Shown piece after piece: positions 25,419 to 34,031 of a stretch of 64,000 nt of DNA. Origin of the DNA: an uncultured Bacteroidales bacterium (GTDB lineage: Bacteria > Bacteroidota > Bacteroidia > Bacteroidales > UBA932); NCBI GenBank assembly GCA_934717185.1, contig CAKUYQ010000006.1, forward strand, positions 1-64,000, in the 5' to 3' direction. Each line of letters starts with the position of its first letter. Positions within the stretch are counted from its first letter, which is position 1. The translations under genes were made by a program, and so were the position numbers. Under the pieces are notes generated by a model, which saw nothing but the letters and a program-made list of their open reading frames with translations, did no database searches and was not told where the DNA came from.

Positions 25419-26393
25419 TTATCTGTCTGCGCCACCTGTCTCCCTCCACTCCTCATACAGTTCTGCCACAGCCCCCTCCTTAAGTGAATATCCTGACTGA
25501 TACACAGCTTTTGGATTCACCTGTTTGATAACAAGTTGGGTAAAGAGAGATGACAATACTATAAAATCCACCCTTACAGGCGACATTCCCGGCATCTTCA
25601 TTCTCTCGGCTGCAACAGATTTTGCCATTACATTGTTCATTGCCATAAGCCCGTCCAACGGCAACTCAACATATGGTTTGTCTTTTAACCCGCAGTTGTA
25701 TATATAATCCCTGAATGTGTCAAACGAGCCCGATGAGCCTACAAGTATAACGGGCTTGTATCTCTCTGTCATCTGCCACAGCTCACTCAATTGGGAGTAA
25801 CAGTAGCCGGCGAACTCCTCTGCAACCTCCTTGCCAATCGGCTCCGAATAGTTGAATTTTTCCCTCATTCTGGCCATTCCCAATGGAAAACTCCTTTTAT
25901 ACAAGACAGAGACACCATCTGTTATTATAAACTCATTGCTTCCACCGCCAATATCCATAAGCAGAGCATTCTCCCTTTTTTTAAGATTGCGGAACACACC
26001 GCTTGCCTTTATACCTTTAAATATAAGCTCGGCCTCCCTTTCTCCGGGAATAACATCTATACTTATACCAAACTCTCCATTCATTGCGGTAACAAATTCT
26101 GCCGAATTATCTGCATCTCTTACAGCAGAGGTTGCATACGGATGTATCAGTGATACCTCACCTGTCTCATTTATTACCTGCATAATTTGGGTGAGGGCCT
26201 CCTTGGCGCTACCAAATGCAACGGGCATAATCCTGCCTGTCTTTATTCCGCCACCTGCTCCAAGCCGGGCCGCACATTTGAACTCCTTTACGAAAGAGCA
26301 TTTGTCGGGAAGAAAATCTGCTATAAGAAGATTAAACACATTGGTTCCCAAATCCATTACGGCAATTCTCTTGTGTGAATCCATATCTGCCAT
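25419..26393 (-). CDS. Ppx/GppA-type exopolyphosphatase
   Basis: A 324-residue member of the Ppx/GppA phosphatases, which hydrolyse polyphosphate or pppGpp. The ASKHA fold is shown by VMDLGTNVFNLLI at the start, MDIGGGSNEFIIT (phosphate-binding loop) near residue 145 and VGSSGSFDTFRDY near 215. It contains only the catalytic domains and lacks the C-terminal HD region of the long E. coli form, usual for Bacteroidota. It starts 1 bp after the cmk stop and precedes the response regulator by 28 bp. Confidence 0.9.
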   Translation of the reverse strand: MADMDSHKRIAVMDLGTNVFNLLIADFLPDKCSFVKEFKCAARLGAGGGIKTGRIMPVAFGSAKEALTQIMQVINETGEVSLIHPYATSAVRDADNSAEFVTAMNGEFGISIDVIPGEREAELIFKGIKASGVFRNLKKRENALLMDIGGGSNEFIITDGVSVLYKRSFPLGMARMREKFNYSEPIGKEVAEEFAGYCYSQLSELWQMTERYKPVILVGSSGSFDTFRDYIYNCGLKDKPYVELPLDGLMAMNNVMAKSVAAERMKMPGMSPVRVDFIVLSSLFTQLVIKQVNPKAVYQSGYSLKEGAVAELYEEWRETGGADR

Positions 26394-26394
26394 A

Positions 26395-27102
26395 TTATCT
26401 CTTCATAACTATCCCGAAACGGGACTCAAGCAGCTCTCCTATCCAGTTAAGTTCCTGTTCCATTGTTAAATTGCTATTGTCTAACAGCAAGGCATCCTTT
26501 GCCTTTGTAAGCGGATTCATCTCTCGGTTTTCATCCAAGAAATCTCTCTCCTTAAGATTTGTTAAAATATCCTCCATGCTCTCCTCGCGGCCACTCTCTT
26601 TGAGCTCTTTAAAGCGGCGCATTGCCCTTACCTGCGGAGAGGCTGTCATAAAGATCTTAAGTTCGGCATGCGGGAACACGGCTGTTCCAATATCCCTGCC
26701 ATCCATTACAACCCCCTTTTCAATGCCGTATCTGCGCAGAATTTCATCTACATATTCGCGTACAAACGGCAAGGCTGCAATTACGCTCACCCTTTTTGAG
26801 ATCTCCAATGTCCTTATAGAGTCTCCCAAGTTGTTGCCGTTAAGGTAGACGTAAGATCTGCCATCCTCACCTGTCTTGAAATATATCTTTATGTTGTTAA
26901 GGTTCTTTTTAAGCCATGTCTTGTCTACTCTGTTCCTGCTGTCTATGAATCCGTTGGTCCATGCAAAATAGGTTACTGCCCTGTAAAGTGCTCCCGTGTC
27001 TACATATACATAGCCCAAGGCAGCCGCTATCTGTTTTGCAAAACTGCTCTTTCCGGTTGATGAATAGCCGTCTATGGCTATAATTATCTTTTTGTTATCC
27101 AT
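26395..27102 (-). CDS. cmk: Cytidylate kinase
   Basis: A 235-residue (d)CMP kinase that makes CDP/dCDP from CMP/dCMP. It has the P-loop IDGYSSTGKSSFAK, the YVDTGALYRAVTYFAW segment, GVVMDGRDIGTAVFPHAELK and the lid MRRFKELKES. The open frame could start at 27165, but the TATCTTTG box at 27147-27140 lies inside that stretch, so I choose ATG 27102 (MDNKKIIIAIDG); ATG 27111 is also possible. It is the first gene of the cmk-ppx-regulator operon. Confidence 0.93.
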   Translation of the reverse strand: MDNKKIIIAIDGYSSTGKSSFAKQIAAALGYVYVDTGALYRAVTYFAWTNGFIDSRNRVDKTWLKKNLNNIKIYFKTGEDGRSYVYLNGNNLGDSIRTLEISKRVSVIAALPFVREYVDEILRRYGIEKGVVMDGRDIGTAVFPHAELKIFMTASPQVRAMRRFKELKESGREESMEDILTNLKERDFLDENREMNPLTKAKDALLLDNSNLTMEQELNWIGELLESRFGIVMKR

Positions 27103-27139
27103 TGCTGACATCACTGTGATTAATGCAAAAATAATTTGG

Positions 27140-27147
27140 CAAAGATA
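27140..27147 (-). promoter_or_regulatory. -7 box of the cmk operon
   Basis: TATCTTTG on the minus strand, 38 bp before the chosen cmk start. It argues against the longer reading frame. Confidence 0.5.
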
Positions 27148-27211
27148 CCTTGTTTTCTTAAACAAAAAAAGCGCAACTCATTGAACATTCAATTCGTTAC
27201 GCCTATTTTAG

Positions 27212-27284
<73 letters not shown>

Positions 27285-27305
27285 ATGTATTTCCTAATTG
27301 GACTG

Positions 27306-27337
27306 CAAAGATATGGTTTAAAATCTATATATGCAAA
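27306..27337 (-). promoter_or_regulatory. Promoter of the initiator tRNA
   Basis: On the minus strand TTTG (27337-27334), a 20-nt spacer and TATCTTTG (27313-27306) form a full Bacteroidota promoter; the predicted start is about 15 nt before the tRNA 5' end. Confidence 0.7.
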
Positions 27338-27485
27338 TTATTTTTATCCAAATTCTGCAATACAGCCCATTAAATATGTATTTTGGAACATTAACAGTAA
27401 ATTATCCGTTTTTTACCGTAAAAATTAAATACTTTTGGAACATCAATAAACACTTGCAGACAAAGAATGTTATAACCCAAAGCAA

Positions 27486-27493
27486 TACTTTTG
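27486..27493 (+). promoter_or_regulatory. -7 box of the phosphoesterase gene
   Basis: TACTTTTG, 21 bp before the ATG at 27515. A second TACTTTTG lies at 27430-27437. Confidence 0.45.
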
Positions 27494-27514
27494 TAAAAAA
27501 ATAACGCACCAACA

Positions 27515-28345
27515 ATGTTCCACAACAGAGACCACAAGTTTTACACATTTTGCCGGCACCTATCCATGCACCTTTGCATCTGTTGCATATTGGCATCATG
27601 TGTTGAGTACCACCCTTACGACACAAGAGTAAAAGGAGAAAAAGACATAAACACCAAAAACATAAAGAAGATAGAGGAGCAGTGCGCAGGAAAGAGAAGC
27701 ATTAAATTTGCCGTAATAAGCGACACCCAGCGTTGGTACGACGAAACGCAGATGGCGGTAGACAATATAAACAGCAGAGACGATATAGACTTTGTCCTGC
27801 ACACCGGAGACCTGTCTGATTTTGGAATGCGCAATGAGTTTGAGTGGCAGAGAGATATCCTCAATAAGCTTAAAGTCCCATACGTATGCATTATAGGCAA
27901 CCACGACTGCCTTGCATCGGGAGACCTCAACTTTAAGAAAATCTTTGGAGAGTTCAACTTTGCCTTTACAGCCGGAAACATAAGATTTGTGTGCCTTAAC
28001 ACAAATGCCCTCGAATTTGGGCATGACGTGCCCGTCCCAGACTTTGACTTTATAGAGAAACAGATAATAAATTACCCCAAAGAGGCAGAGAAAACAGTTA
28101 TTGCAATGCACGCAGCACCATTCTCAGACCAGTTCAACAGCAACGCAGCAAAGGTGTTCCAATATGGGGTGAACAAATTCCCCGGGCTTCAGTTCTGCGT
28201 GAACGGTCACGACCACCAATTTTCAGCCGAAGATAAATTCAACGACGGAACAGTATACTTTGAGTGTGCTAATATCCAAAAAATGGGTTATTTATTGTTT
28301 TGTATCAACGAGGAGGGCTATACGCATGAGATTGTCAATTTTTAA
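27515..28345 (+). CDS. Calcineurin-like metallophosphoesterase lipoprotein
   Basis: A 276-residue protein with a Cys-ended leader (CICCILASC, about residue 29) implying a lipoprotein. The metallophosphoesterase boxes are in order: VISDTQRW (with Gln in place of the usual His), HTGDLSDFG, IGNHDC, IAMHAAPF and VNGHDHQF. The family cleaves phosphate esters with a two-metal centre; the substrate is unknown. The DxH to DxQ change may alter metal binding but is seen in some family members. It is followed by an overlapping small gene. Confidence 0.85.
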   Translation: MFHNRDHKFYTFCRHLSMHLCICCILASCVEYHPYDTRVKGEKDINTKNIKKIEEQCAGKRSIKFAVISDTQRWYDETQMAVDNINSRDDIDFVLHTGDLSDFGMRNEFEWQRDILNKLKVPYVCIIGNHDCLASGDLNFKKIFGEFNFAFTAGNIRFVCLNTNALEFGHDVPVPDFDFIEKQIINYPKEAEKTVIAMHAAPFSDQFNSNAAKVFQYGVNKFPGLQFCVNGHDHQFSAEDKFNDGTVYFECANIQKMGYLLFCINEEGYTHEIVNF

Positions 28346-29054
28346 CAAAAGCCTGTTTATAGCCCTTTTCACTCTAATCTGCTTCCCGACAATCAACCCT
28401 CTCAATGCCGCCGGCATAACGGAACCGGAGAGAGCTAACCTTTCGGACAGCCTTTCAAGAGCAAAGAGGGAGGCAAGAAGGGCACGGTATGGAGACCACA
28501 GAACATACAGAGGCTATGAAGGGTGGAAGAAGGTTGTGCCAACACATGTAAAACTCCAATATGCAGGAGACATGGGGGTCTTTGCAGCAGGATGCGGATG
28601 GGACTACGGCCGTAAAGAGCAGTGGGAAACAGATTTCATGATAGGCTTTCTGCCAAAAAAATATGCAGACAAAGCGCACCTCACATGTACGCTAAAACAG
28701 AACTATTCCCCATTCAGTCTGCAGATAAACAAAAACCTGTCATTTGAACCTGTTGTCTGCGGACTTTACATGACAATGATCTACGGAGAGAAATATTGGG
28801 TTAGAGAACCATCAAGGTACCCAATGAAACACTATTACGGCTTTACCACCCGTATAAGATTTAACATATTCGTTGGAGAGAGTCTCACATGGAGCATCTC
28901 CAAAGAGAGGAGAATAAGAGACTTAAGCCTCTACTATGAATTAAGCGCCAACGACCTCAACATAGTTTCAAAATGCACCAACAGCTACCTTAAACTAAAA
29001 GATATAGTATTCTTTTCCGCAGGGATAAAACTCCACATTATAGGAGACGAATAA
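28326..29054 (+). CDS. Secreted or outer-membrane protein, unknown
   Basis: A 242-residue protein beginning MRLSIFNKSLFIALFTLICF, a clear signal peptide ending near residue 28 (INPLNA). An Arg-rich helix (RAKREARRARYG) comes next, then alternating hydrophobic strands rich in Tyr and Trp that end in a hydrophobic residue pattern (IKLHIIG), suggesting a small beta-barrel. I do not recognise the family. I chose ATG 28326 because it starts the signal peptide and overlaps the phosphoesterase stop by 20 nt, so the two are likely coupled; an upstream ATG at 28260 would spoil the leader. Confidence 0.65.
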   Translation: MRLSIFNKSLFIALFTLICFPTINPLNAAGITEPERANLSDSLSRAKREARRARYGDHRTYRGYEGWKKVVPTHVKLQYAGDMGVFAAGCGWDYGRKEQWETDFMIGFLPKKYADKAHLTCTLKQNYSPFSLQINKNLSFEPVVCGLYMTMIYGEKYWVREPSRYPMKHYYGFTTRIRFNIFVGESLTWSISKERRIRDLSLYYELSANDLNIVSKCTNSYLKLKDIVFFSAGIKLHIIGDE

Positions 29055-29114
29055 AAAAGAGCACTGTTAAGGCATGTTGTACATTTATCTCTTCTTTTTT
29101 ACACCAAATTTTAT

Positions 29115-29122
29115 TACTTTTG
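29115..29122 (+). promoter_or_regulatory. -7 box of efp
   Basis: TACTTTTG, 38 bp before the efp start codon. No good -33 TTTG is seen. Confidence 0.45.
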
Positions 29123-29160
29123 CGCCCTATTCATTGATTATTAATAATATTAAAATTTAT

Positions 29161-29730
29161 ATGGCAACAACAGCAGATTTTAAAAACGGTTTATTTTTCA
29201 CTTACAACGGCAAACCTTGCCAGTTGATCTATTTCCAGCATGTAAAACCAGGTAAAGGTCCTGCCTTCGTAAAGACCAAATTCAGAAACCTTGAGAATGG
29301 TAAAATTTTGGAAAACACATTTAACGCAGGTGAGAAGATTGAGACAATTACCGTTGAGAGAAGACCTTACCAGTTCCTATACAAGGATGAGACAGGATAC
29401 AACTTTATGCACAGCGAGACCTTTGACCAGATTCATTTGGAGACAGACTTCGTAGACAATGCAGACCTTATGAAAGAGGGGCAGAATGTTGAGATGATGT
29501 TCCTTGCAGACGAGGAGAGATGCCTTACATGTGAGCTACCTCAGTTTGTTGAGTTGGAAGTTACCTATACAGAACCTGCTGTTAAAGGAGATACAGCCTC
29601 TACCAATGCACTTAAAGAGGCTACCTTGGAGACAGGAGCAAAGATTATGGTTCCGCTTTTCATCAATCAGGGCGAGAAGATCCGTGTTAAAACCGAGGAC
29701 AGAAGCTACGGAGAACGTGTAAAACAGTAA
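29161..29730 (+). CDS. efp: Elongation factor P
   Basis: A 189-residue EF-P, which relieves ribosomes stalled at proline runs. It has the three expected beta-barrel domains, with KPGKGPAFVKTKFRN near residue 38, the tip where a conserved Lys (or Arg) enters the peptidyl-transferase centre, and IMVPLFINQGEKIRVKTEDRSY at the end. The frame stays open further upstream, but ATG 29161 (MATTADFKNG) is the family start and sits after a promoter-like box. Confidence 0.96.
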   Translation: MATTADFKNGLFFTYNGKPCQLIYFQHVKPGKGPAFVKTKFRNLENGKILENTFNAGEKIETITVERRPYQFLYKDETGYNFMHSETFDQIHLETDFVDNADLMKEGQNVEMMFLADEERCLTCELPQFVELEVTYTEPAVKGDTASTNALKEATLETGAKIMVPLFINQGEKIRVKTEDRSYGERVKQ

Positions 29731-29745
29731 TAACAACATATTTTT

Positions 29746-31290
29746 ATGAACGCCGAAACTTTAACTAAAAAGATTAAGGCAGCAATATTGTCCATACTCC
29801 TTGTTGGGGGGTGTGGACATTTTGTTTATGCCCAGAACCACACTGTACAGCTGCAGCAGACAAGACAGATGATAGAAAACGGTGATTTCACACTTGCAGG
29901 AAGCCAATTGAGAAGTATAATCAGTTGTGAGAATGTAACCCCCACAGACAGATGGGAGGCCGAGTTCCAATTAGATTTAATGAAAAGAATAAAGAAAGAC
30001 TTCTACCGCACTCAGGAGTCTGTATTAGAAGATCTTAAAGAGTATTTTCCAAATATCACCGCAGAAGAGCTTCAAAAATGGGAATCCACAGGAGCGCTTG
30101 AATGCAAGACGATAGATGGCAAAAAATGCTACTTCCACAGTGCCGTTCGCAACCTATTTAGGATAGACGAACAGGCAGGAAAGGTAAGAGACGACATTAA
30201 AGGAAGGCAATCAGACGACCTCGATATCTATCTTTCCGAGTTTCTGCCAAAAGTTGTAGAAGCCACCTACAATACAGACAGCATATATGTTCTGCCTCAG
30301 CAAGTTAAATATACATATACCATTAAGGTAAAACCCAACGAGGTACCGGAAGGTGAGACAATAAGAGTATGGATGCCATACCCAAGGAGCAATAACAGAC
30401 AGCGCAATATAAAGCTCCTTTCAACCTCTCAGCCCAATTATATTATTAGTCCCGACAAATACAACCACAAGAGTCTCTATATGGAGGGAACCGCTGTAAA
30501 GGACAGCGCAATAACATTCAGTTATAGTGCAACATACACCTCCTACAACGAGTTTCACAGATTTAACCCGCTCACAGATGTAAAACCATACGACACAACA
30601 TCTGCAATATATAAAAAGTATACGGCAGAGCGCAAGACACATATTATCTTTACAGATGACATAAAGAGAATTACAGACTCAATTGTAGGCAACGAGAGCA
30701 ACCCATACTTTAAAGCTGTAAAGATCTTTGATTATATAGCAAAGACCTACCCATGGGCAAGCGCACGCGAGTACTCCACATTATATAATATTCCGCAATA
30801 CGTTATAAACAACCATCATGGAGATTGCGGACAAGTTACACTGCTCTTTGTAACAATGGCAAGATATGCAGGCATCCCTGCAAAATGGGAGAGCGGATGG
30901 ATGCTGCACCCGGGAGACCTTAATCTGCACGACTGGGGAGCAGCCTATTTTGAAGGTATAGGATGGGTTCCTGTAGACCAATCATTCGGGCTTACCAACA
31001 GAGAGTTCTACGAGGCCAAACTGTATCCTGCAAAAGGCAAGAAGAAAGGCAAAAAGAATACCCTCACAGAGCAGGAGAACGATGTATATCACTTCTTTAC
31101 AAAAGGTATAGACTGCTACAGATTTATTGTAAACGATGATTATTCCGGAGAATTCTACCCTGCAAAGACATACCCAAGAAGCGAGACAGTGGATTTCCAG
31201 CGCGGCGAAGTTGAATGGAGAGGAGAGAATCTCTATTTTGGCAGATGGCGTTACAACATGGAGGTAGAGGTGACACCAATTAAGCGTTAG
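29746..31290 (+). CDS. Secreted transglutaminase-like protein
   Basis: A 514-residue exported protein (hydrophobic leader AAILSILLVGGCGHFVYA). The C-terminal half is a transglutaminase-like cysteine domain: the triad candidates are Cys in NNHHGDCGQVTLLFVTMARYAG, His in NLHDWGAAYF and Asp in GWVPVDQSFG. The N-terminal half is unassigned. Such proteins in Bacteroidota are usually peptidases or amidases rather than cross-linkers. It starts 15 bp after efp. Its stop codon lies inside the first unit of a GTTAGC hexamer repeat. Confidence 0.82.
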   Translation: MNAETLTKKIKAAILSILLVGGCGHFVYAQNHTVQLQQTRQMIENGDFTLAGSQLRSIISCENVTPTDRWEAEFQLDLMKRIKKDFYRTQESVLEDLKEYFPNITAEELQKWESTGALECKTIDGKKCYFHSAVRNLFRIDEQAGKVRDDIKGRQSDDLDIYLSEFLPKVVEATYNTDSIYVLPQQVKYTYTIKVKPNEVPEGETIRVWMPYPRSNNRQRNIKLLSTSQPNYIISPDKYNHKSLYMEGTAVKDSAITFSYSATYTSYNEFHRFNPLTDVKPYDTTSAIYKKYTAERKTHIIFTDDIKRITDSIVGNESNPYFKAVKIFDYIAKTYPWASAREYSTLYNIPQYVINNHHGDCGQVTLLFVTMARYAGIPAKWESGWMLHPGDLNLHDWGAAYFEGIGWVPVDQSFGLTNREFYEAKLYPAKGKKKGKKNTLTEQENDVYHFFTKGIDCYRFIVNDDYSGEFYPAKTYPRSETVDFQRGEVEWRGENLYFGRWRYNMEVEVTPIKR

Positions 31291-31305
31291 CGTTAGCGTT
31301 GGCGA
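31282..31305. repeat. Hexamer repeat (copy 2) at the transglutaminase stop
   Basis: Three GCGTTA/GCGTTG units then GGCGATTTAAGTGTAGAGAG, the same lead-in found again at 31534. It overlaps the last codon and stop of the transglutaminase gene. Confidence 0.6.
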
Positions 31306-31338
31306 TTTAAGTGTAGAGAGAGTAAAGAGAGTAATTAG

Positions 31339-31530
31339 AAACAGTTGTGAACGACTTGTCAATCAACGGAAGAGCGGTTGCCGAAAGCAGCTTATAGGAA
31401 ACGGCGTCTGTTGAAGGACCGTTAGGATGCAAAGCATACTAAAAGGGACGACTTAGCCGTTTCAAGCTGATTGAAGGCATTAGCAGTTGATTGACATGGA
31501 GAGAGGAACTGATTCTAATTATGAGTTAGA
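31339..31530. ncRNA. Candidate structured RNA from nested inverted repeats
   Basis: No reading frame is convincing here. TGTCAATCAAC (31357-31367) pairs perfectly with GTTGATTGACA (31486-31496). Inside it, CAGCTT (31388-31393) and GAAACGGC (31398-31405) pair with AAGCTG (31464-31469) and GCCGTTTC (31456-31463). Further inside, GTC/GAC (31406-31408, 31447-31449) and the hairpin ATGC-AAA-GCAT (31427-31437) follow. Outer CAGTT/AACTG adds a further pair. Such nesting over 140 bp is what a folded RNA looks like. Strand and function are unknown; no known family came to mind. A transposon relic is the alternative. Confidence 0.5.
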
Positions 31531-31636
31531 AAGGCGTTGGCGATTTAAGTGTAGAGAGGGTAAAGAGAGTAAAGAGGGTAAAGAGGGTAAAGAGGGTAGA
31601 GAAAGTAGAGAAGGCTAAAGCTAAGGCCAAAGCCAA
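31531..31636. repeat. Composite repeat (copy 3): GTAAAGAGG and GCYAAM units
   Basis: GGCGTTGGCGATTTAAG leads into about six 9-nt units of the type GTAAAGAGG/GTAGAGAAA and ends with GCTAAAGCTAAGGCCAAAGCC. The lead-in repeats that at 31297-31316 almost exactly, so the candidate RNA is bracketed by direct repeats. Confidence 0.7.
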
Positions 31637-31656
31637 TAAGTCGATTAGTATAATAT

Positions 31657-31688
31657 AAGGCAGCCTGTTTTGAGCTGCCTTAGTTTTT
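31657..31688. terminator. Bidirectional-type terminator
   Basis: AAGGCAGC (31657-31664) and GCTGCCTT (31674-31681) form an 8-bp stem, with TTTTT at 31684-31688 on the plus strand. It separates plus-strand transcripts from the convergent ispH gene, whose stop it overlaps. Confidence 0.7.
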
Positions 31689-32577
31689 ATAAACTGTTCA
31701 AACACTCCGCCACCTCATCCAACTGCCATTTTGGAGTTGAAGTAGCACCGCAAAGCCCAACCGAATCGCCCACAGCAAACCACCCCGGCTTTATCTCGCT
31801 ACTGTTTTCTATATGATACGACCTTGGATTTACACTTTTACAAAGCTCAAAAAGAACCTTACCGTTAGAACTGTCAGCTCCACTCACAAAGACTATAACT
31901 GAGTGGTTACGTGCAAACTCCCTTAAATTATTCTGTCTGTGCGCCACCTGCCTGCAGATAGTGTTGTTTACTACAAGTTTGTCTGCAACAGAATTTCCAT
32001 TTTTAGCAAGCTCCTCCCCTATTATCCTGCATACAACAGCATACTCTTTAGGATCCTTGGTTGTCTGAGAAAAGACAACAACAGGTTTGCCCTTAGGGCT
32101 TAGATCCACTCTCTCCATCCCCTTCACAGCCCCATCCTTAAGATCTACAACAATGGCATTCCCCTCTGTCTGACCAACCAACCCGTTAACCTCCGCATGC
32201 CCCTCCTTCCCAAAGATTACTATCTGTGCCCCCGAATGGTAGCTCTCCCGTATCCTCTCCTGAAGTTTAAGCACAACAGGACATGTGCAATCTATAAGCC
32301 TAATGTTGTTCCTCCTTGCCGTCTCGTATGTTACTGGAGGCTCTCCATGCGCCCTTATAAGCACTGTTAAGCCATGCAACTCACTCATCTTCTTGTAATC
32401 TATAACTGTAAGCCCCTGTTTGTTGAGCCTCTCAAGTTCGGCATTGTTATGTACAATAGCCCCCAAGGAGTAGAGATGCCCAATCTTTCCAAGATTTGAC
32501 TCCGCACACTCTATTGCCCTAATAACCCCATGGCAAAATCCACTGCCGCTATCTATCTCTATCTTAAGGTTCAACAT
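31687..32577 (-). CDS. ispH: 4-hydroxy-3-methylbut-2-enyl diphosphate reductase
   Basis: A 296-residue IspH (LytB), the last enzyme of the MEP isoprenoid pathway, giving IPP and DMAPP. Its three cluster-binding Cys are in SGFCHGVIRAIE (residue 15), DCTCPVV (near 101) and NTICRQVAHRQ (near 206); the proton-relay region is present as VFVSGADSSNG. The length is that of the short bacterial form without fused domains. It overlaps the hisS stop by 7 nt, so the two are probably co-transcribed. Confidence 0.95.
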   Translation of the reverse strand: MLNLKIEIDSGSGFCHGVIRAIECAESNLGKIGHLYSLGAIVHNNAELERLNKQGLTVIDYKKMSELHGLTVLIRAHGEPPVTYETARRNNIRLIDCTCPVVLKLQERIRESYHSGAQIVIFGKEGHAEVNGLVGQTEGNAIVVDLKDGAVKGMERVDLSPKGKPVVVFSQTTKDPKEYAVVCRIIGEELAKNGNSVADKLVVNNTICRQVAHRQNNLREFARNHSVIVFVSGADSSNGKVLFELCKSVNPRSYHIENSSEIKPGWFAVGDSVGLCGATSTPKWQLDEVAECLNSL

Positions 32578-33932
32578 CCGCCCAAATAAACAATCAACTG
32601 CTCCAATCTCACTTTCTGCTGTTCGCCGGTAGAGAGATTCTTAAGATTAACCACACCGGCAGCAACCTCATCACCACCAACTATAGCCAAATAAGGAATC
32701 TGCTTCTTGTCTGCATAGTCAAACTGCTTCTTTAATTTGGTATTGTCGGGATACAACTCACAAGCAATACCCGCAGCCCTTAAAGAGGCAATCAAAGGAA
32801 GAGAGAACTTAACCTCCGCCGCCCCCATATTGGTAAACAGCACTTTTGCACCACTTGTTGCATCCTCCGGGAATTTATTAAGTCCCTTTAGCACATCATA
32901 GATTCTGTCTGCACCAAAAGAGATTCCAACACCAGAAACACCTTTAAGACCAAAGATTCCGGTAAGATCATCGTAACGTCCGCCACCGCTAATGCTGCCA
33001 ATCTCAAAATCAAGAGCCTTCACCTCAAAGATGGCTCCCGTATAATAATTAAGCCCGCGGGCAAGAGAAAGATCTATCTCAACCTGCTGTTTTACAGAAC
33101 AATCCTTAATATAGCCAAACAGAGTTTCCAGTTCACAGATACCCTTTAAACCAACCTCAGACTTAGCTAATACGCCCTTTATAAGCGCTAATTTCTGCTC
33201 GGAAGAGCCGCTCATGGTAAGCACAGGTTCAATGACAGCAACAGCCGCATCATCCAACCCCTTCTCCCTAAGCTCCTCTTTCACAGCCTCCAATCCAATC
33301 TTGTCTATCTTGTCAATAGCAACAGTAATATCTATTAATTTGTCGGGATGCCCGCAAACCTCAGCCAAACCCTGGAGAATCTTTCTGTTGTTAATCTTAA
33401 TGCAAACCCTCACATCAAAACGGGTAAACACCTCATCTGCAATCTGCACAAGCTCCAATTCATTAAGAAGCGAATTGCTGCCAACAACATCAACATCACA
33501 TTGGTAAAACTCTCTGTATCTGCCCTTTTGCGGTCTATCTGCCCTCCATACAGGCTGAATCTGATACCTTTTGAACGGAAACGTTATCTCATTCTGATGC
33601 TGCACCACATACCTTGCAAACGGAACTGTAAGATCATAACGCAACCCCTTCTCGCATACCTTTAAAGAGATCGCATTGCTGTTGCCCAACTGCTCAGGAG
33701 CAACCCCTGCAAAAGCATCGCCCGAATTGAGCACCTTAAAAAGCAGCTTGTCACCCTCATCGCCATACTTTCCAAGCAGCGTGGAGAGATTCTCCATAGA
33801 GGGAGTCTCCAACGGGCTGTAACCGTACTTCTTGAAAACAGTTCTTACAGTATCGAATATGTAATTCCTCCCGGCCATCTCGGCAGGAGAAAAATCCCTT
33901 GTTCCCTTAGGAATAGATGGTTTCTGTGCCAT
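32571..33932 (-). CDS. hisS: Histidyl-tRNA synthetase
   Basis: A 453-residue class II synthetase that charges tRNA-His. Motif 1 region KGTRDFSPAEMAGR, motif 2 with FQIQPVWRADRPQKGRYREFYQCDVD-type sequence (here split around RADRPQKGRYREF), the histidine-A box ARGLNYYTGAIFEV and motif 3 GVGISFGADRIYDVL are all visible, followed by a C-terminal anticodon-binding domain. A -7 box lies 48 bp upstream; ispH follows in the same unit. Confidence 0.96.
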   Translation of the reverse strand: MAQKPSIPKGTRDFSPAEMAGRNYIFDTVRTVFKKYGYSPLETPSMENLSTLLGKYGDEGDKLLFKVLNSGDAFAGVAPEQLGNSNAISLKVCEKGLRYDLTVPFARYVVQHQNEITFPFKRYQIQPVWRADRPQKGRYREFYQCDVDVVGSNSLLNELELVQIADEVFTRFDVRVCIKINNRKILQGLAEVCGHPDKLIDITVAIDKIDKIGLEAVKEELREKGLDDAAVAVIEPVLTMSGSSEQKLALIKGVLAKSEVGLKGICELETLFGYIKDCSVKQQVEIDLSLARGLNYYTGAIFEVKALDFEIGSISGGGRYDDLTGIFGLKGVSGVGISFGADRIYDVLKGLNKFPEDATSGAKVLFTNMGAAEVKFSLPLIASLRAAGIACELYPDNTKLKKQFDYADKKQIPYLAIVGGDEVAAGVVNLKNLSTGEQQKVRLEQLIVYLGGC

Positions 33933-33979
33933 AATAATATAATTTTATACTTCCCTGCAAATTTCGTTTGCCAAGTCTG

Positions 33980-33987
33980 CAAAGATA
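33980..33987 (-). promoter_or_regulatory. -7 box of hisS-ispH
   Basis: TATCTTTG on the minus strand, 48 bp before the hisS start. Confidence 0.5.
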
Positions 33988-34031
33988 CAACAAAAGAAGC
34001 AAAAAGAGCTCATTCTTTGCATTACACCCCC

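Noticed and set aside
27165..27165. Longer cmk start at 27165
   Set aside because: A TATCTTTG promoter box lies inside the extension, and the extra residues do not resemble cytidylate kinases.
31339..31530. Group II intron or retron RNA
   Set aside because: No domain V-like hairpin and no reverse transcriptase gene in the neighbourhood.
31555..31611. Regular GTAAAGAGG-type units as a CRISPR array
   Set aside because: Units are contiguous 9-mers with no spacers and no cas genes are present; it is a simple tandem repeat.
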